Positions 8,978 to 17,405 of a DNA stretch of 57,359 nucleotides are shown piece after piece. A program made the translations under genes and the position numbers. The notes under the pieces were generated by a model. It worked only from the letters and a program-made list of their open reading frames with translations, did not search any database and was not told the origin of the DNA. Every line of letters starts with the position of its first letter. The stretch's first letter is position 1. The stretch is from Clostridiales bacterium (GTDB taxonomy: Bacteria > Bacillota > Peptococcia > DRI-13 > UBA5745): positions 1 through 57,359 of the forward strand of contig WRIW01000002.1 of the NCBI GenBank assembly GCA_009782505.1, written 5' to 3'.

Positions 8978-9913
8978 ATGGGTTTAGTCACGACAACAGA
9001 CATGTTTAAAAAGGCATACGCCGGCGGATACGCCATCGGCGCCTTCAACGTCAATAATATGGAAATCGTCCAGGGCATCACCGAAGCGGCGAAGGAAGTC
9101 AACGCCCCGTTGATCCTTCAGGTCTCCGCGGGAGCCCGTAAGTACGCGAAGCACATATATCTCATGAAGCTGGTGGAGGCGGCCATCGAGGATACGGGCC
9201 TGCCCATCGCCCTCCATCTGGATCACGGCGACGGTTTCGACGTCTGCAAATCCTGCGTGGATGGGGGCTTCACCTCCGTCATGATCGACGGCTCCAAGTA
9301 CAGCTTCGAGGAAAACATCGAAGTCACGAAAAAAGTCGTAGAGTACGCCCATGCCAAAGGCGTAGTCGTGGAAGGGGAGCTGGGCAAGCTGGCGGGAGTG
9401 GAGGACGACGTCAACGTAGCCGACGACGACGCCCAGTACACCCGGCCGGAGGAAGTCCAGGAATTCGTCTCCCGCACCGGGGTGGATTCCCTGGCTATCG
9501 CCATCGGCACCAGCCACGGGGCATACAAGTTCAAGCCGGGCCAGAAGCCTCAGCTCCGCTTCGACATCCTGGAGAAGATATCCAAGCTTCTGCCGGACTT
9601 CCCCATCGTGCTCCACGGCGCCTCCTCCGTAATCCCGGAGTATGTGGAGATCATCAACGCCAACGGGGGCCATATGCCCGACGCTATCGGCATACCGGAA
9701 GACATGCTGCGCCAGGCCGCTTCCATGGCGGTCTGCAAGATCAACATCGACTCGGATCTGCGCCTGGCCATGACTGCCGGTATACGTAAAGATCTGGCAG
9801 CCAACCCCGACCACTTCGACCCCAGGCAGTACCTGACCCCTGGGCGGGACAATATCCGCGACCTGGTGAAGGCGAAGATCACCAATGTCCTGGGCTGCGA
9901 CGGCAAAGCGTGA
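8978..9913 (+). CDS. Class II (zinc) fructose-bisphosphate aldolase family protein
   Basis: A 311-residue ketose-bisphosphate aldolase. Zinc and substrate motifs are visible: ALHLDHGDGFD (metal histidine), VVEGELGKLAGVEDD, GTSHGAYKF, VLHGASS and the phosphate-binding KINIDSD. The family contains glycolytic FBA and relatives such as IolJ (2-deoxy-5-keto-gluconate-6-phosphate aldolase). Length and motifs suit FBA, but the setting is odd: it lies between two dehydratase/reductase subunits in one apparent operon (29- and 58-base gaps). A methylmalonate/malonate-semialdehyde dehydrogenase lies 1.5 kb further on, the pairing seen in inositol catabolism, although on the opposite strand. Excellent ribosome binding site (AGGAGGG). 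Confidence 0.88.
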   Translation: MGLVTTTDMFKKAYAGGYAIGAFNVNNMEIVQGITEAAKEVNAPLILQVSAGARKYAKHIYLMKLVEAAIEDTGLPIALHLDHGDGFDVCKSCVDGGFTSVMIDGSKYSFEENIEVTKKVVEYAHAKGVVVEGELGKLAGVEDDVNVADDDAQYTRPEEVQEFVSRTGVDSLAIAIGTSHGAYKFKPGQKPQLRFDILEKISKLLPDFPIVLHGASSVIPEYVEIINANGGHMPDAIGIPEDMLRQAASMAVCKINIDSDLRLAMTAGIRKDLAANPDHFDPRQYLTPGRDNIRDLVKAKITNVLGCDGKA

Positions 9914-9971
9914 TCAGTAAGGCGATTGCCCGTATAGCGTTTGGCTGAGCTTATCTTAGGAGGGTAGCCGT

Positions 9972-11294
9972 ATGAAAGGTCAGATTTGGGAGACCAGGCC
10001 ACTGGAGTTCTGGGCGAAGGCCAAAGAGCTCAGGGCGCAGTGGGAGCAATCCATCGAAAGCCAGGACATCGTCGTGGGCCAGGGCAATACCGGCACCGCG
10101 GGCACTGCCGACTGGCAGCGGGCCTTCCCGGCTATGGCTGTCATCGAGGACAACCCCAGGGGCTCCACCATAGCCGCTAAGGATATGGCTTTCGCCAGAA
10201 AGGCCCGTATCGCTTCGGAGATACGGGGCTGGGGGCGGGAGATATGCGGCTACCATGGGGTGCTGTGGGGCTGCCAGTTTCTCGGTTACCAGGCGGACGG
10301 AAGCCCTTTCCCCCTGCGCAAGCTGGTGGCGCCCATCCCCTGTGTTTGCGACTCCCATACCAAGCGGGGCATACAGTGCAGGGATTTCACGCCGGTGCCC
10401 CAGTGGATGAACGACTTCACCATGTATCTGGGGGACCACGACCCGGAGCGGGAAGTGGAGATGGCGAACCATAAGACCTACAACATTCTCAGAGTGATCA
10501 ACGACATCGAGCGCATCTTCGGGCAGAAGTTCGACGAAGAGTACATGGAGCAGATGCTCCGCTCCGCGTCAAAGGTCAAGGAGTACCGGAAAGAGATATT
10601 CCTCCTGCAGACCAGCGTCCCGGCGCCCCTCTGCGCTAAGGATCTCTACTCCTTCTACACCTTAGGCGGCCTGGTAAAGATCGACCCCCAGGAGACGGAA
10701 AACTTCTGGAAATCCGTAAGGGACGAGATCAAATGGCGCGTGGACAACAAGATCGCCGCCGTGGGCACGGAGCGCTTCCGCTTCATGGAAGCCCACCCCC
10801 CCCAGTACTCCTTCCTGAAGTATTACCGCTATCTGGAGCAGTACGGGGCGGTATGCATCGGCTCCCAGTATACGAACTTCACCGCCGCCCAGCTCGAGCG
10901 TAAGGCAGACGGCCGGGTAGACGAGCGGGCTTATCCGCCCCTCAGGCCGGCTGAGGAGTACCTCACCAGGGAGGATCTGTTTCGCAATTCCCCGGATTCC
11001 GACGTGCGGCTGCCCCACCACTTTAAGCAGGATGAGTATAACCGACCCTATGCCCTCAATGAGTTCGCCGATATCTACGGCTGCGACGGGGCTTTCTTCT
11101 GGATCTGGCGGTCCGGGGTGGGCTGCACCCTCACCCGCAAGGAGCAGGCCATGCGCCTGCGTAAAGAGGGCTACAGCGTCCTGACCTATGAGGGCGGCGC
11201 CCCCGGCGACCCCACCGACCTGGATGAGAAGCGTATGCTGGAGAACCTTGACTCCTGGATGGCGGTAAACGGCCTGCGCAAATACGAAAACTGA
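9972..11294 (+). CDS. 2-hydroxyacyl-CoA dehydratase / benzoyl-CoA reductase family large subunit, copy 2 (divergent)
   Basis: A 440-residue paralogue of the copy at 7623 and the most divergent of the four. The N-terminal signature (GQIWETRPLEFW), CVC motif (C124, C126) and GVGCTLTRKEQ are kept. In the first cysteine region, GYQGNCWGGQ is replaced by GYHGVLWGCQ, so the cysteine at 98 is lost and a new one appears at 101. Much of the surface and the post-GSQY segment also differ. It shares an operon with copy 1 and the aldolase and is followed by a strong terminator. It could be a specialised isoform with an altered cluster environment. No small subunit is adjacent. Confidence 0.83.
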   Translation: MKGQIWETRPLEFWAKAKELRAQWEQSIESQDIVVGQGNTGTAGTADWQRAFPAMAVIEDNPRGSTIAAKDMAFARKARIASEIRGWGREICGYHGVLWGCQFLGYQADGSPFPLRKLVAPIPCVCDSHTKRGIQCRDFTPVPQWMNDFTMYLGDHDPEREVEMANHKTYNILRVINDIERIFGQKFDEEYMEQMLRSASKVKEYRKEIFLLQTSVPAPLCAKDLYSFYTLGGLVKIDPQETENFWKSVRDEIKWRVDNKIAAVGTERFRFMEAHPPQYSFLKYYRYLEQYGAVCIGSQYTNFTAAQLERKADGRVDERAYPPLRPAEEYLTREDLFRNSPDSDVRLPHHFKQDEYNRPYALNEFADIYGCDGAFFWIWRSGVGCTLTRKEQAMRLRKEGYSVLTYEGGAPGDPTDLDEKRMLENLDSWMAVNGLRKYEN

Positions 11295-11308
11295 ACCATA
11301 CGGATGAA

Positions 11309-11359
11309 AAAGGGGCTGTCCGGATTTTGATTTTGCATCAACTCTGAGACAGCCCCTTT
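11309..11359. terminator. Terminator between convergent genes
   Basis: AAAGGGGCTGTC (11309-11320) pairs perfectly with GACAGCCCCTTT (11348-11359), giving a 12-bp stem with A-tract and T-tract flanks. It can therefore serve both the copy-2 operon (+) and the dehydrogenase operon (-). Confidence 0.75.
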
Positions 11360-11379
11360 GGTGTGCCTATGTGGTTATC

Positions 11380-12894
11380 TTAGTCCCGCTCTACCGTGCC
11401 TTCCCAGGTGCCGATAGCCCGGGCCTTCGACTCCTCGTCGTACCAGTGCTTTGTCACCGTCTTCGCGCGGGTGTAAAAGCGCATGCCGTCTACGCCCAGC
11501 ACATGCTGGTCGCCGAAGAAGCTGTCCTTGTTCCCTGAAAATGGGAAGTAAGCCGTGGGGACGGGGATGCCTACGTTGACGCCGACCATGCCGCCGTCGG
11601 TGAGCAGCTCGAACTGGCGGGCGTAGTAGCCGCTTTGGGTAAATATAGCGGAGCCGTTGGCGTAAATATTGGCGTTCATCAGGGCGAGGCCTTCCTCGAA
11701 ATTCTTCACGCGCTTGATCAAGGTCACCGGGCCGAATATCTCCCGCTCGCCGATCTCCATCCCCGGCTTCACATGGTCGAAGATGGTAGGCCCTACGAAG
11801 AAGCCGCCCTCATAACCCGGCACCACGCAGCCGCGCCCGTCCAGGATCAGCTTCGCTCCTTCGTCTACGCCTTTTTGTATCCAGTCGCACACAGCTTTTT
11901 TGTGCTCCGCCGTCACCACCGGGCCCAGCTTGGTCTCCGGGTCGTAGGCGCAGCCCACTTTGAGCGCCTGAGCTTTCTCCTTCAGCCGGGCTACGAATTC
12001 GTCCGCGATGCTCTCCTGCACCACGATCACCGGAAGAGCCATGCAGCGCATACCCGCGCAGCCGTAAGTGGAGTTGATCACCGCGTTTAAGGTGCTTTCC
12101 ATATCGCAATCTTCCAGGATCAGAGCGTGGTTTTTCGCCTCGGTCTGAGCCTGGACGCGCTTGCCATTTGCCGCCGCTGTAGAGTATACTTGCTTGCCCA
12201 CGTCGGTAGAGCCTACGAAAGTAACGGCTTTGACCCGGGGGTCGGTGAGGAAAAGCCCGGACTCCTTGCGGGAGCAGGTCACGAGGTTGACGACGCCCTT
12301 GGGGAAATCCAGCTCGCAGAAGAGTTCCATGATGCGCATGGAGGTCAGGGGCGTATAGCTGGCGGCTTTCAGTACGACGGTATTTCCCGTAGCGATAGCC
12401 AGCGGCACCATCCATCCCCAGGGGATCATCGCGGGGAAGTTGAAAGGTACGATGCCGGCTACTACGCCCAGAGGCGTCCGGTATGAAGCCGTATCGAAGC
12501 CCGAGGTCACCTGGAGGCTGGCCGAGCCTTGGGTGATCAGGGGCAGGGTGCAGGCAACCTCTGTGGGTTCGATGGCCTTAAGCACGTCGCCATTGGCTTC
12601 GTCAAGATTTTTGCCCAGCTCCTTGGCGCAGAGATAGGTCAGCTCGTCCACGTGCTCCACAAGGGTGTTGCGCCACTTGAACATCATCTGGGTCCGCTTG
12701 CTGAGGGATTGCTGGCTCCAGTCCGCAAATGCCGCATCAGCCGCGGCGATGGCTTCCTCCACCTCAGCCGCCGTACAGCAGGGTACTTCCGCGATGACCA
12801 GGCCTGTGCTGGAATCCGACACCGGCATCCACTTATCCGTCTTACTTGCTTTCCATTCGCCGTTGACACAGTACATTTTTCTTTCCACCGACAT
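11380..12894 (-). CDS. mmsA: Methylmalonate/malonate-semialdehyde dehydrogenase (CoA-acylating) family
   Basis: A 504-residue aldehyde dehydrogenase of the MmsA/IolA type, which converts (methyl)malonate semialdehyde to propionyl- or acetyl-CoA with NAD+ and CO2 release. Supporting features are the PFNFPAMIPWGWMVPLAI segment, catalytic cysteine in YGCAGMRCMAL, and GPTIFDHV; MmsA proteins have GQRCMA at the active site, here GMRCMA. The ATG at 12894 is chosen because AGGAGG sits 7 bases before it; an upstream in-frame extension lacks a site. It is downstream of the E3-fusion gene, 28 bases away on the same strand, probably in one operon. The neighbouring class II aldolase fits a C3-semialdehyde pathway, which is an inference. 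Confidence 0.85.
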   Translation of the reverse strand: MSVERKMYCVNGEWKASKTDKWMPVSDSSTGLVIAEVPCCTAAEVEEAIAAADAAFADWSQQSLSKRTQMMFKWRNTLVEHVDELTYLCAKELGKNLDEANGDVLKAIEPTEVACTLPLITQGSASLQVTSGFDTASYRTPLGVVAGIVPFNFPAMIPWGWMVPLAIATGNTVVLKAASYTPLTSMRIMELFCELDFPKGVVNLVTCSRKESGLFLTDPRVKAVTFVGSTDVGKQVYSTAAANGKRVQAQTEAKNHALILEDCDMESTLNAVINSTYGCAGMRCMALPVIVVQESIADEFVARLKEKAQALKVGCAYDPETKLGPVVTAEHKKAVCDWIQKGVDEGAKLILDGRGCVVPGYEGGFFVGPTIFDHVKPGMEIGEREIFGPVTLIKRVKNFEEGLALMNANIYANGSAIFTQSGYYARQFELLTDGGMVGVNVGIPVPTAYFPFSGNKDSFFGDQHVLGVDGMRFYTRAKTVTKHWYDEESKARAIGTWEGTVERD

Positions 12895-12922
12895 GTATTT
12901 TCCTCCTTTGTTTTCGTTGTGC

Positions 12923-14713
12923 TTAGCCAAGCGTCTCCCGGCGGATGATTTCCATCCGCGTATAGTTCCTGCCGCTTACATGCCCGGTAAGGGGAAGTAT
13001 CCTTTCGTGTATGGCGTCCAGGATCCAGCTCGCCTGGAGACAGCCGTCCCCTTCCGGCTTGGAGCCGGGGTCGGGCTCATCCGTCGCTACCACCACGGGG
13101 GGCGCGTCCATATAGTCGAAGCACAGATCGGTGATATATCCGGCTAGCTTGTTTATATAGGCGCTCTCCCCGGCGTCCCCGGCCGCAAGCACGACACGCC
13201 CTGTATTCTTCACGGACGCCACCGCTTTCTCAAAGCCGGAGGGCTCCCGGCTGCCGACGCCGATGACCTCGGCGCCCAGGTCGTGCCTTTCCTTCAGCAG
13301 GGCGGCGGCTTCCGTCACCGCTGCAAGGGCCATACCGGCGGCCAGGATCGTGATATCGCTTCCCGCGCCGGCGCCACGCTGCTTTTGGCTTTTTGGGCCC
13401 GCCCCGGGAGCAGAGCTATGAAAGACGGCTTCCTTTATGATCTCCGACACCGTCGGGTGGGGAAACACGATCCGCTTGATCTGCTCCGCGTTCATCCCGT
13501 GGTACAGGATTGTCGACAGGGCGGAGACGATCTCTGAAGAGGAGTTGCCCAGCATATGGGCGCCGATGAGGCGGTCATCCAGCCATACAAGCTTGCACAT
13601 ACCCGTCTCGCCTTCGTTTTCCGCCACATACCGGCCGGAGTAGGACATAGGCAGCTTCGTCTCATGTGCCTGCAGCCCTTTTGCTAAAGCGGAAGCCAGG
13701 GTCTCGCCGATGCCGGCTGCTTCCGGGTTCGTATAGATGACCGAAGGGATAGCGGAATAATCCATCCAGTCCTTGACGCCGAGCATGGCGTTTACCGCTA
13801 CTTCCGCCTCCCGGTAGGCGGTATGGGCCAGCATGGACTTTCCGTTCACGTCCCCTGCCGCGTATACGCCGGGCTGATTCGTTCTCATCTCCTCGTCGGT
13901 GACAATGGCGCCCCGCCGGGTGAAAACGCCGATGTTTTCCAGCCCTATGCCTTCGGTGGAGGGCTTGCGGCCAGTGCTGACCAGGACCTTCTCCGCCCCC
14001 AGATCGGCGACGTCCGCTACGGAAGCGCTCAAGTTGAAGGCGACGCCTTTCTTTTCGTATATCTTCTGAAGCGCCTCTGCTATCTCCCGGTCAAAGTCCC
14101 CGGCGATCTTATCCAGCATCTCCCATACCGTCACTTTGCTGCCCGCCGAGTTGAAGAGGCTGGCCATCTCCAGACCGATCACCCCGCCGCCGATGATGGC
14201 AAGAGTTTTCGGAGCCTCGGTCAATGTCAGTATCTCCCGGTTGGTCATGGCGGTTTCTATGCCTCGGATAGGCGGGCGCACCGGCCCGGCGCCGGTGCAG
14301 ATCAGCAGATTAGCCCCAAGCCAGATATCGCCCCCGGCTTCTACCCTATAGCCGTCTGCGGAGCGGCTCTTGATGATACCATGATCCCTCACGATCTCCA
14401 CGCCGCTTTTTTTCAAGGCGGACTCTACGCCGCCTGTGAGCATGGCGACGACTCTATCCTTGCGCCTGACGGCGGCGGCGTAATCCAGTACAGGGTTGCC
14501 GCAGCTTACGCCGTACTTCTCACCGCCGGATTTGGCTTGGTCATATAGTTTTGCCGAATAAAGCAACGCCTTGGAAGGGATGCAGCCTTCGTTCAGGCAG
14601 ACGCCGCCCAGCGCTCGCTCTTCGCACAACAAAGTTTTTAATCCATGGCTTGCCGCCACCTCCGCCCCGCGGTACCCGGCCGGCCCCCCGCCGATGATGA
14701 TCAGATCAAACAT
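12923..14713 (-). CDS. Dihydrolipoamide dehydrogenase (E3) fused to a transketolase C-terminal-like domain
   Basis: 596 residues, against about 460 for ordinary E3. Residues 1-450 are a full flavoprotein: FAD fingerprint IIGGGPAG, redox disulfide GGVCLNEGCIPSK (C39, C44), NAD-binding GGGVIGLE, second FAD motif YAAGDV, and the C-terminal dimer motif FPHPTVSE with the catalytic His. After a linker (about 451-470), residues 471-585 resemble the transketolase C-terminal domain of an E1 beta subunit: SDITILAAGM, GAEVIGV, KNTGRVVLAAGD, FDYMDAP. These align with SDVTIVSYSR, SAEVVDL, EKTSRLVIAHE and DLLDAP of the E1 beta at the window start. The fusion is not a standard architecture known to me. It may anchor E3 to a partner complex. 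It is upstream of the mmsA-like gene in one operon. Confidence 0.85.
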   Translation of the reverse strand: MFDLIIIGGGPAGYRGAEVAASHGLKTLLCEERALGGVCLNEGCIPSKALLYSAKLYDQAKSGGEKYGVSCGNPVLDYAAAVRRKDRVVAMLTGGVESALKKSGVEIVRDHGIIKSRSADGYRVEAGGDIWLGANLLICTGAGPVRPPIRGIETAMTNREILTLTEAPKTLAIIGGGVIGLEMASLFNSAGSKVTVWEMLDKIAGDFDREIAEALQKIYEKKGVAFNLSASVADVADLGAEKVLVSTGRKPSTEGIGLENIGVFTRRGAIVTDEEMRTNQPGVYAAGDVNGKSMLAHTAYREAEVAVNAMLGVKDWMDYSAIPSVIYTNPEAAGIGETLASALAKGLQAHETKLPMSYSGRYVAENEGETGMCKLVWLDDRLIGAHMLGNSSSEIVSALSTILYHGMNAEQIKRIVFPHPTVSEIIKEAVFHSSAPGAGPKSQKQRGAGAGSDITILAAGMALAAVTEAAALLKERHDLGAEVIGVGSREPSGFEKAVASVKNTGRVVLAAGDAGESAYINKLAGYITDLCFDYMDAPPVVVATDEPDPGSKPEGDGCLQASWILDAIHERILPLTGHVSGRNYTRMEIIRRETLG

Positions 14714-14847
14714 ATGGATATCCCCCTTCCGGCGGCATGCGGCTCCCGTCGGCTAATATTTAGGTCAACCATATCATAAATTGGGCGCATGGTACAATAA
14801 AGTAGATAAAATAAACTTCATAGCGCCCATTTGGGCGTCATCTATTA

Positions 14848-14876
14848 TTGACGATTTCACATTTTCGATATACTAT
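14848..14876 (+). promoter_or_regulatory. Promoter (copy 2 of a shared element) for the copy-3 gene
   Basis: TTGACG (14848-14853), 17-base spacer, TACTAT (14871-14876). It lies in a 31-base block (14847-14877) that is 28/31 identical to 7510-7540. Just upstream, GGGCGC near 14780 and GCGCCC near 14823 form an inverted pair. No gene is seen in 14714-14941. Confidence 0.6.
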
Positions 14877-14941
14877 TGAAGCAGTACAAAATTCAAGGGA
14901 AAAAGCAAATCGAGTGACGCAAGTCAGAAAGGAGGATGTAA

Positions 14942-16267
14942 ATGAGCAACGGTCAAATCTGGGAGACCCGGCCGCTGGAGTTTTGGAACAAAGCGAAAGA
15001 GCTTCGCGCCGGGTGGCAGAAATCCATCGAAAGCAAGGAGAAAGTCGTTGGCCAGGGCAATACTTTTGATTTAAGCTTCGACTGGCAGGCGGCTTTCCCG
15101 GCCCTTACCATCATTGAGGATAACCCGGTAGGGGCTATGATGCAGAACAAAAACGAGCCCTACGCCCGTAAAGCGAGGCTCGCCAGCGAGATCCGGGGCT
15201 GGGGCCGCGAGATCTGCGGATATCAGGGCAACTGCTGGGGCGGGCAATTTTTGGGATACATCGAGGACGGTACGCCGTGGCCCCGGCGCAAGTTTGTCGT
15301 ACCCATGCCCTGCGTGTGCGACCAGCACGCCAAGCGCGGGCAGCAAGCCAGGGACTTTGAAAACATGCCCCAATGGATGTCCGACCGGCTTATGTACTTC
15401 GGCGACTACGACGCCGAGCGGGAAGTCCCCATGATGGAGCACAAGGTCTATTGCAATTTCCGGCAGGTCAACGACATCGAGCGTATCTTCGGGCAGAGGT
15501 TCGACGAGGAGGAATGCATCAAGCTAATGGAGGCGGGGAAGGAGACCCGGGAGTACTCGAAAGAGATCGCTTACATCATGGCCCGGACGATCCCCACGCC
15601 CATATCGGTAAAAGATATGTATTCCGTCTATACCATCGGTGGTTTGACTAAGGTCGACCCCGCCGCTACCGTCGCTTTCTGGAAGATGGTCCGGGATGAG
15701 ATCAAGTGGCGCGCGGACAACCAGATCGCCGCGGTGGGGAACGAACGCTTCCGCTGGATCGAAGCCCATCCGCCCTCCTGGCACTACATGAAGTACTACC
15801 GCTATATGGAAGATTATGGCGCTGTATGTATGGGCTCCCAGTATTCTAACGGGGGCGCCAACAACTACTTCATGCTGCCTGACGGGACATTTGAGCTGAG
15901 GACAGACAATACCTACCCCGACGATATGCCTCTGGAGACCCGGGAAGACGTCTTGCGCAAAGGCGCGGGCATTCATGCCAGGCCAACCGGCGGATTTAAG
16001 ACGGACGAATACGTCTATCGGGACAAGATCGTGCAGTTCGCGAAGTTTAACCAGGCCGACGGCGCGCTGCTGGCCATCTGGCGCCATGGCGTGGGCTGCA
16101 CGCTGACCCGCAAGGAGCAGGCTATGTACCTGAGAGACGCGGGCCTCAGCGTTATGCACTATGAAGGCAGCCAGCCCGGCGACCGCACTGACCTGGATGA
16201 GAAGCGGCTGCTGGATCAGCTGGATACATGGATGCAGAGCTTAGGATTACGGAAAAGCCAAAAGTAA
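14942..16267 (+). CDS. 2-hydroxyacyl-CoA dehydratase / benzoyl-CoA reductase family large subunit, copy 3
   Basis: A 441-residue paralogue. It keeps all cysteine motifs of copy 1 (ICGYQGNCWGG, PMPCVCDQHAKRGQ, GVGCTLTRKEQ) and the C-terminal MHYEGSQPGDRTDL. The segment after GSQY is unlike the other copies (GGANNYFMLPDG, then GAGIHARPTGG), while flanking sequence is nearly unchanged; this is the pattern expected for a swapped substrate pocket. It is preceded by AAAGGAGGATG and by the shared promoter at 14848. It stands about 245 bases before the four-gene activator operon and may be cotranscribed with it, since no terminator is evident between them. Confidence 0.85.
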   Translation: MSNGQIWETRPLEFWNKAKELRAGWQKSIESKEKVVGQGNTFDLSFDWQAAFPALTIIEDNPVGAMMQNKNEPYARKARLASEIRGWGREICGYQGNCWGGQFLGYIEDGTPWPRRKFVVPMPCVCDQHAKRGQQARDFENMPQWMSDRLMYFGDYDAEREVPMMEHKVYCNFRQVNDIERIFGQRFDEEECIKLMEAGKETREYSKEIAYIMARTIPTPISVKDMYSVYTIGGLTKVDPAATVAFWKMVRDEIKWRADNQIAAVGNERFRWIEAHPPSWHYMKYYRYMEDYGAVCMGSQYSNGGANNYFMLPDGTFELRTDNTYPDDMPLETREDVLRKGAGIHARPTGGFKTDEYVYRDKIVQFAKFNQADGALLAIWRHGVGCTLTRKEQAMYLRDAGLSVMHYEGSQPGDRTDLDEKRLLDQLDTWMQSLGLRKSQK

Positions 16268-16436
16268 GGCTACAAAGTTACGCAGTATTGTTCGTTTCCA
16301 GCAAGGCAAGCAAGGAGAACAGCGAAGGAGTGTACATAAGGTACATGACTGAGCAGGGCGACGAAGCGGACGAAGCTGGACGCGAAGAAGACAAGTAAGC
16401 AGGGTAAACGAGCAAGCTTTAGGAGGGAGGAGCGAC

Positions 16437-16481
16437 ATGCGCGCGAATCCCGATGGGGTTTGGGGCGGAAGCCCCATGTAG
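16437..16481 (+). CDS. Possible 14-residue leader peptide before the activator operon
   Basis: A very strong Shine-Dalgarno region (AGGAGGGAGGAG, 16421-16432) stands 4 bases before ATG. The frame encodes only MRANPDGVWGGSPM. The stop overlaps the 3' side of a GGGGCGGAAGCCCC hairpin, and a second strong site follows for the real gene at 16512. It could be a regulatory leader peptide, a remnant of a lost gene, or chance. The other bases of 16268-16511 are purine-rich repeats of GAAGCGGAC-like words with no recognised element. Confidence 0.3.
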   Translation: MRANPDGVWGGSPM

Positions 16482-16511
16482 CATTGAGTCAAGTAAGGAG
16501 GGAGTATTTGC

Positions 16512-17390
16512 ATGGTACAAAAGTTTGGGAAATGGCCGGAAAGCTGCTGGACGTCGGATAAAATCGACTGGAAAGCGGCGAAAGCGATCACCGCCGGGGT
16601 GGACTTGGGCACGGGCAGCGCTCAGTGCGCGATCTTCTGCGACGGAGAGCTGTTTGGCTGGTCCAACCTGCGGGTAGGGGCGAGCTTCAAGCAGATCGCC
16701 GAAGAGGTGATCATCCACGCGGTGGGCAACTCAGGGCTCACGGCGGACAAAATCGGGGTCATCGGGGCCACGGGCTTCGCCCGGGACAACGCGGCCTACG
16801 CCACGAAGAAGCTGGACGAAGTGCACTGCCACGCCAAAGGCGCCCGGTACATGTACGGACCCAGCGTGACCACGGTGGTAGACCTGGGTGGCCAGACGAT
16901 GAAAGCGATCCGGCTGTACGAATGGGACAGGGTACGGGACATCGCTATTAATGACAAGTGCGCCACCGGGCAGGGGCGCAACATCGAGCAGATGTGCGAG
17001 CTGCTGCAGGTGCCCATCACGGAGATCGGGGAGAAGTCCCTGGACGTGAAGGGGGATCCGGAGCCGGTGAGCACGACCTGCTACAACTTCGCGCGGACAG
17101 AGACGATGGGTCAGTTCCGGCCGGAGTTCCGGGCTGAGCCGCTTACGGAGAACGAAGTGTACGCGACGCACATGCTGGCTGTGGCCTGGCGTATGCTGGG
17201 AGCCATCGGGAAGATGCAGCCCTTGGATCCGGGGGAGATCATGGTTTACGAAGACCTGGGATTCACGGGAGGCCTGGCAAAGAATCCGGGCATCACGAAG
17301 CGGATCGAGAAGGAACTGCGGGTCACGGCGCTGACAAGCGAATACGACCCGATGCTTGCGGGCGCCATCGGCGCGGCGTTATTAGCGTAG
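16512..17390 (+). CDS. ATP-dependent activator subunit, benzoyl-CoA reductase / 2-hydroxyacyl-CoA dehydratase type (BzdQ/BcrA-like)
   Basis: A 292-residue ASKHA-fold ATPase (BadF/BadG/BcrA/BcrD family) that injects an electron into the large/small subunit pair at the cost of ATP. It shows the phosphate-1 loop DLGTGSAQCAI near residue 31, VVDLGGQTMKAI (phosphate-2), and the two cysteines that ligate a [4Fe-4S] cluster shared by the dimer, C150 (NDKCATGQG) and C190 (STTCYNFARTE). A non-homologous N-terminal extension of about 25 residues precedes the fold. A second, different activator lies at 19904. Heterodimeric activators are typical of class I benzoyl-CoA reductases, whereas classical dehydratases use one homodimer. 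It begins the operon 16512-20668, with 15-18 base gaps. Confidence 0.85.
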   Translation: MVQKFGKWPESCWTSDKIDWKAAKAITAGVDLGTGSAQCAIFCDGELFGWSNLRVGASFKQIAEEVIIHAVGNSGLTADKIGVIGATGFARDNAAYATKKLDEVHCHAKGARYMYGPSVTTVVDLGGQTMKAIRLYEWDRVRDIAINDKCATGQGRNIEQMCELLQVPITEIGEKSLDVKGDPEPVSTTCYNFARTETMGQFRPEFRAEPLTENEVYATHMLAVAWRMLGAIGKMQPLDPGEIMVYEDLGFTGGLAKNPGITKRIEKELRVTALTSEYDPMLAGAIGAALLA

Positions 17391-17405
17391 GAAGGAGGGT
17401 GCGTA

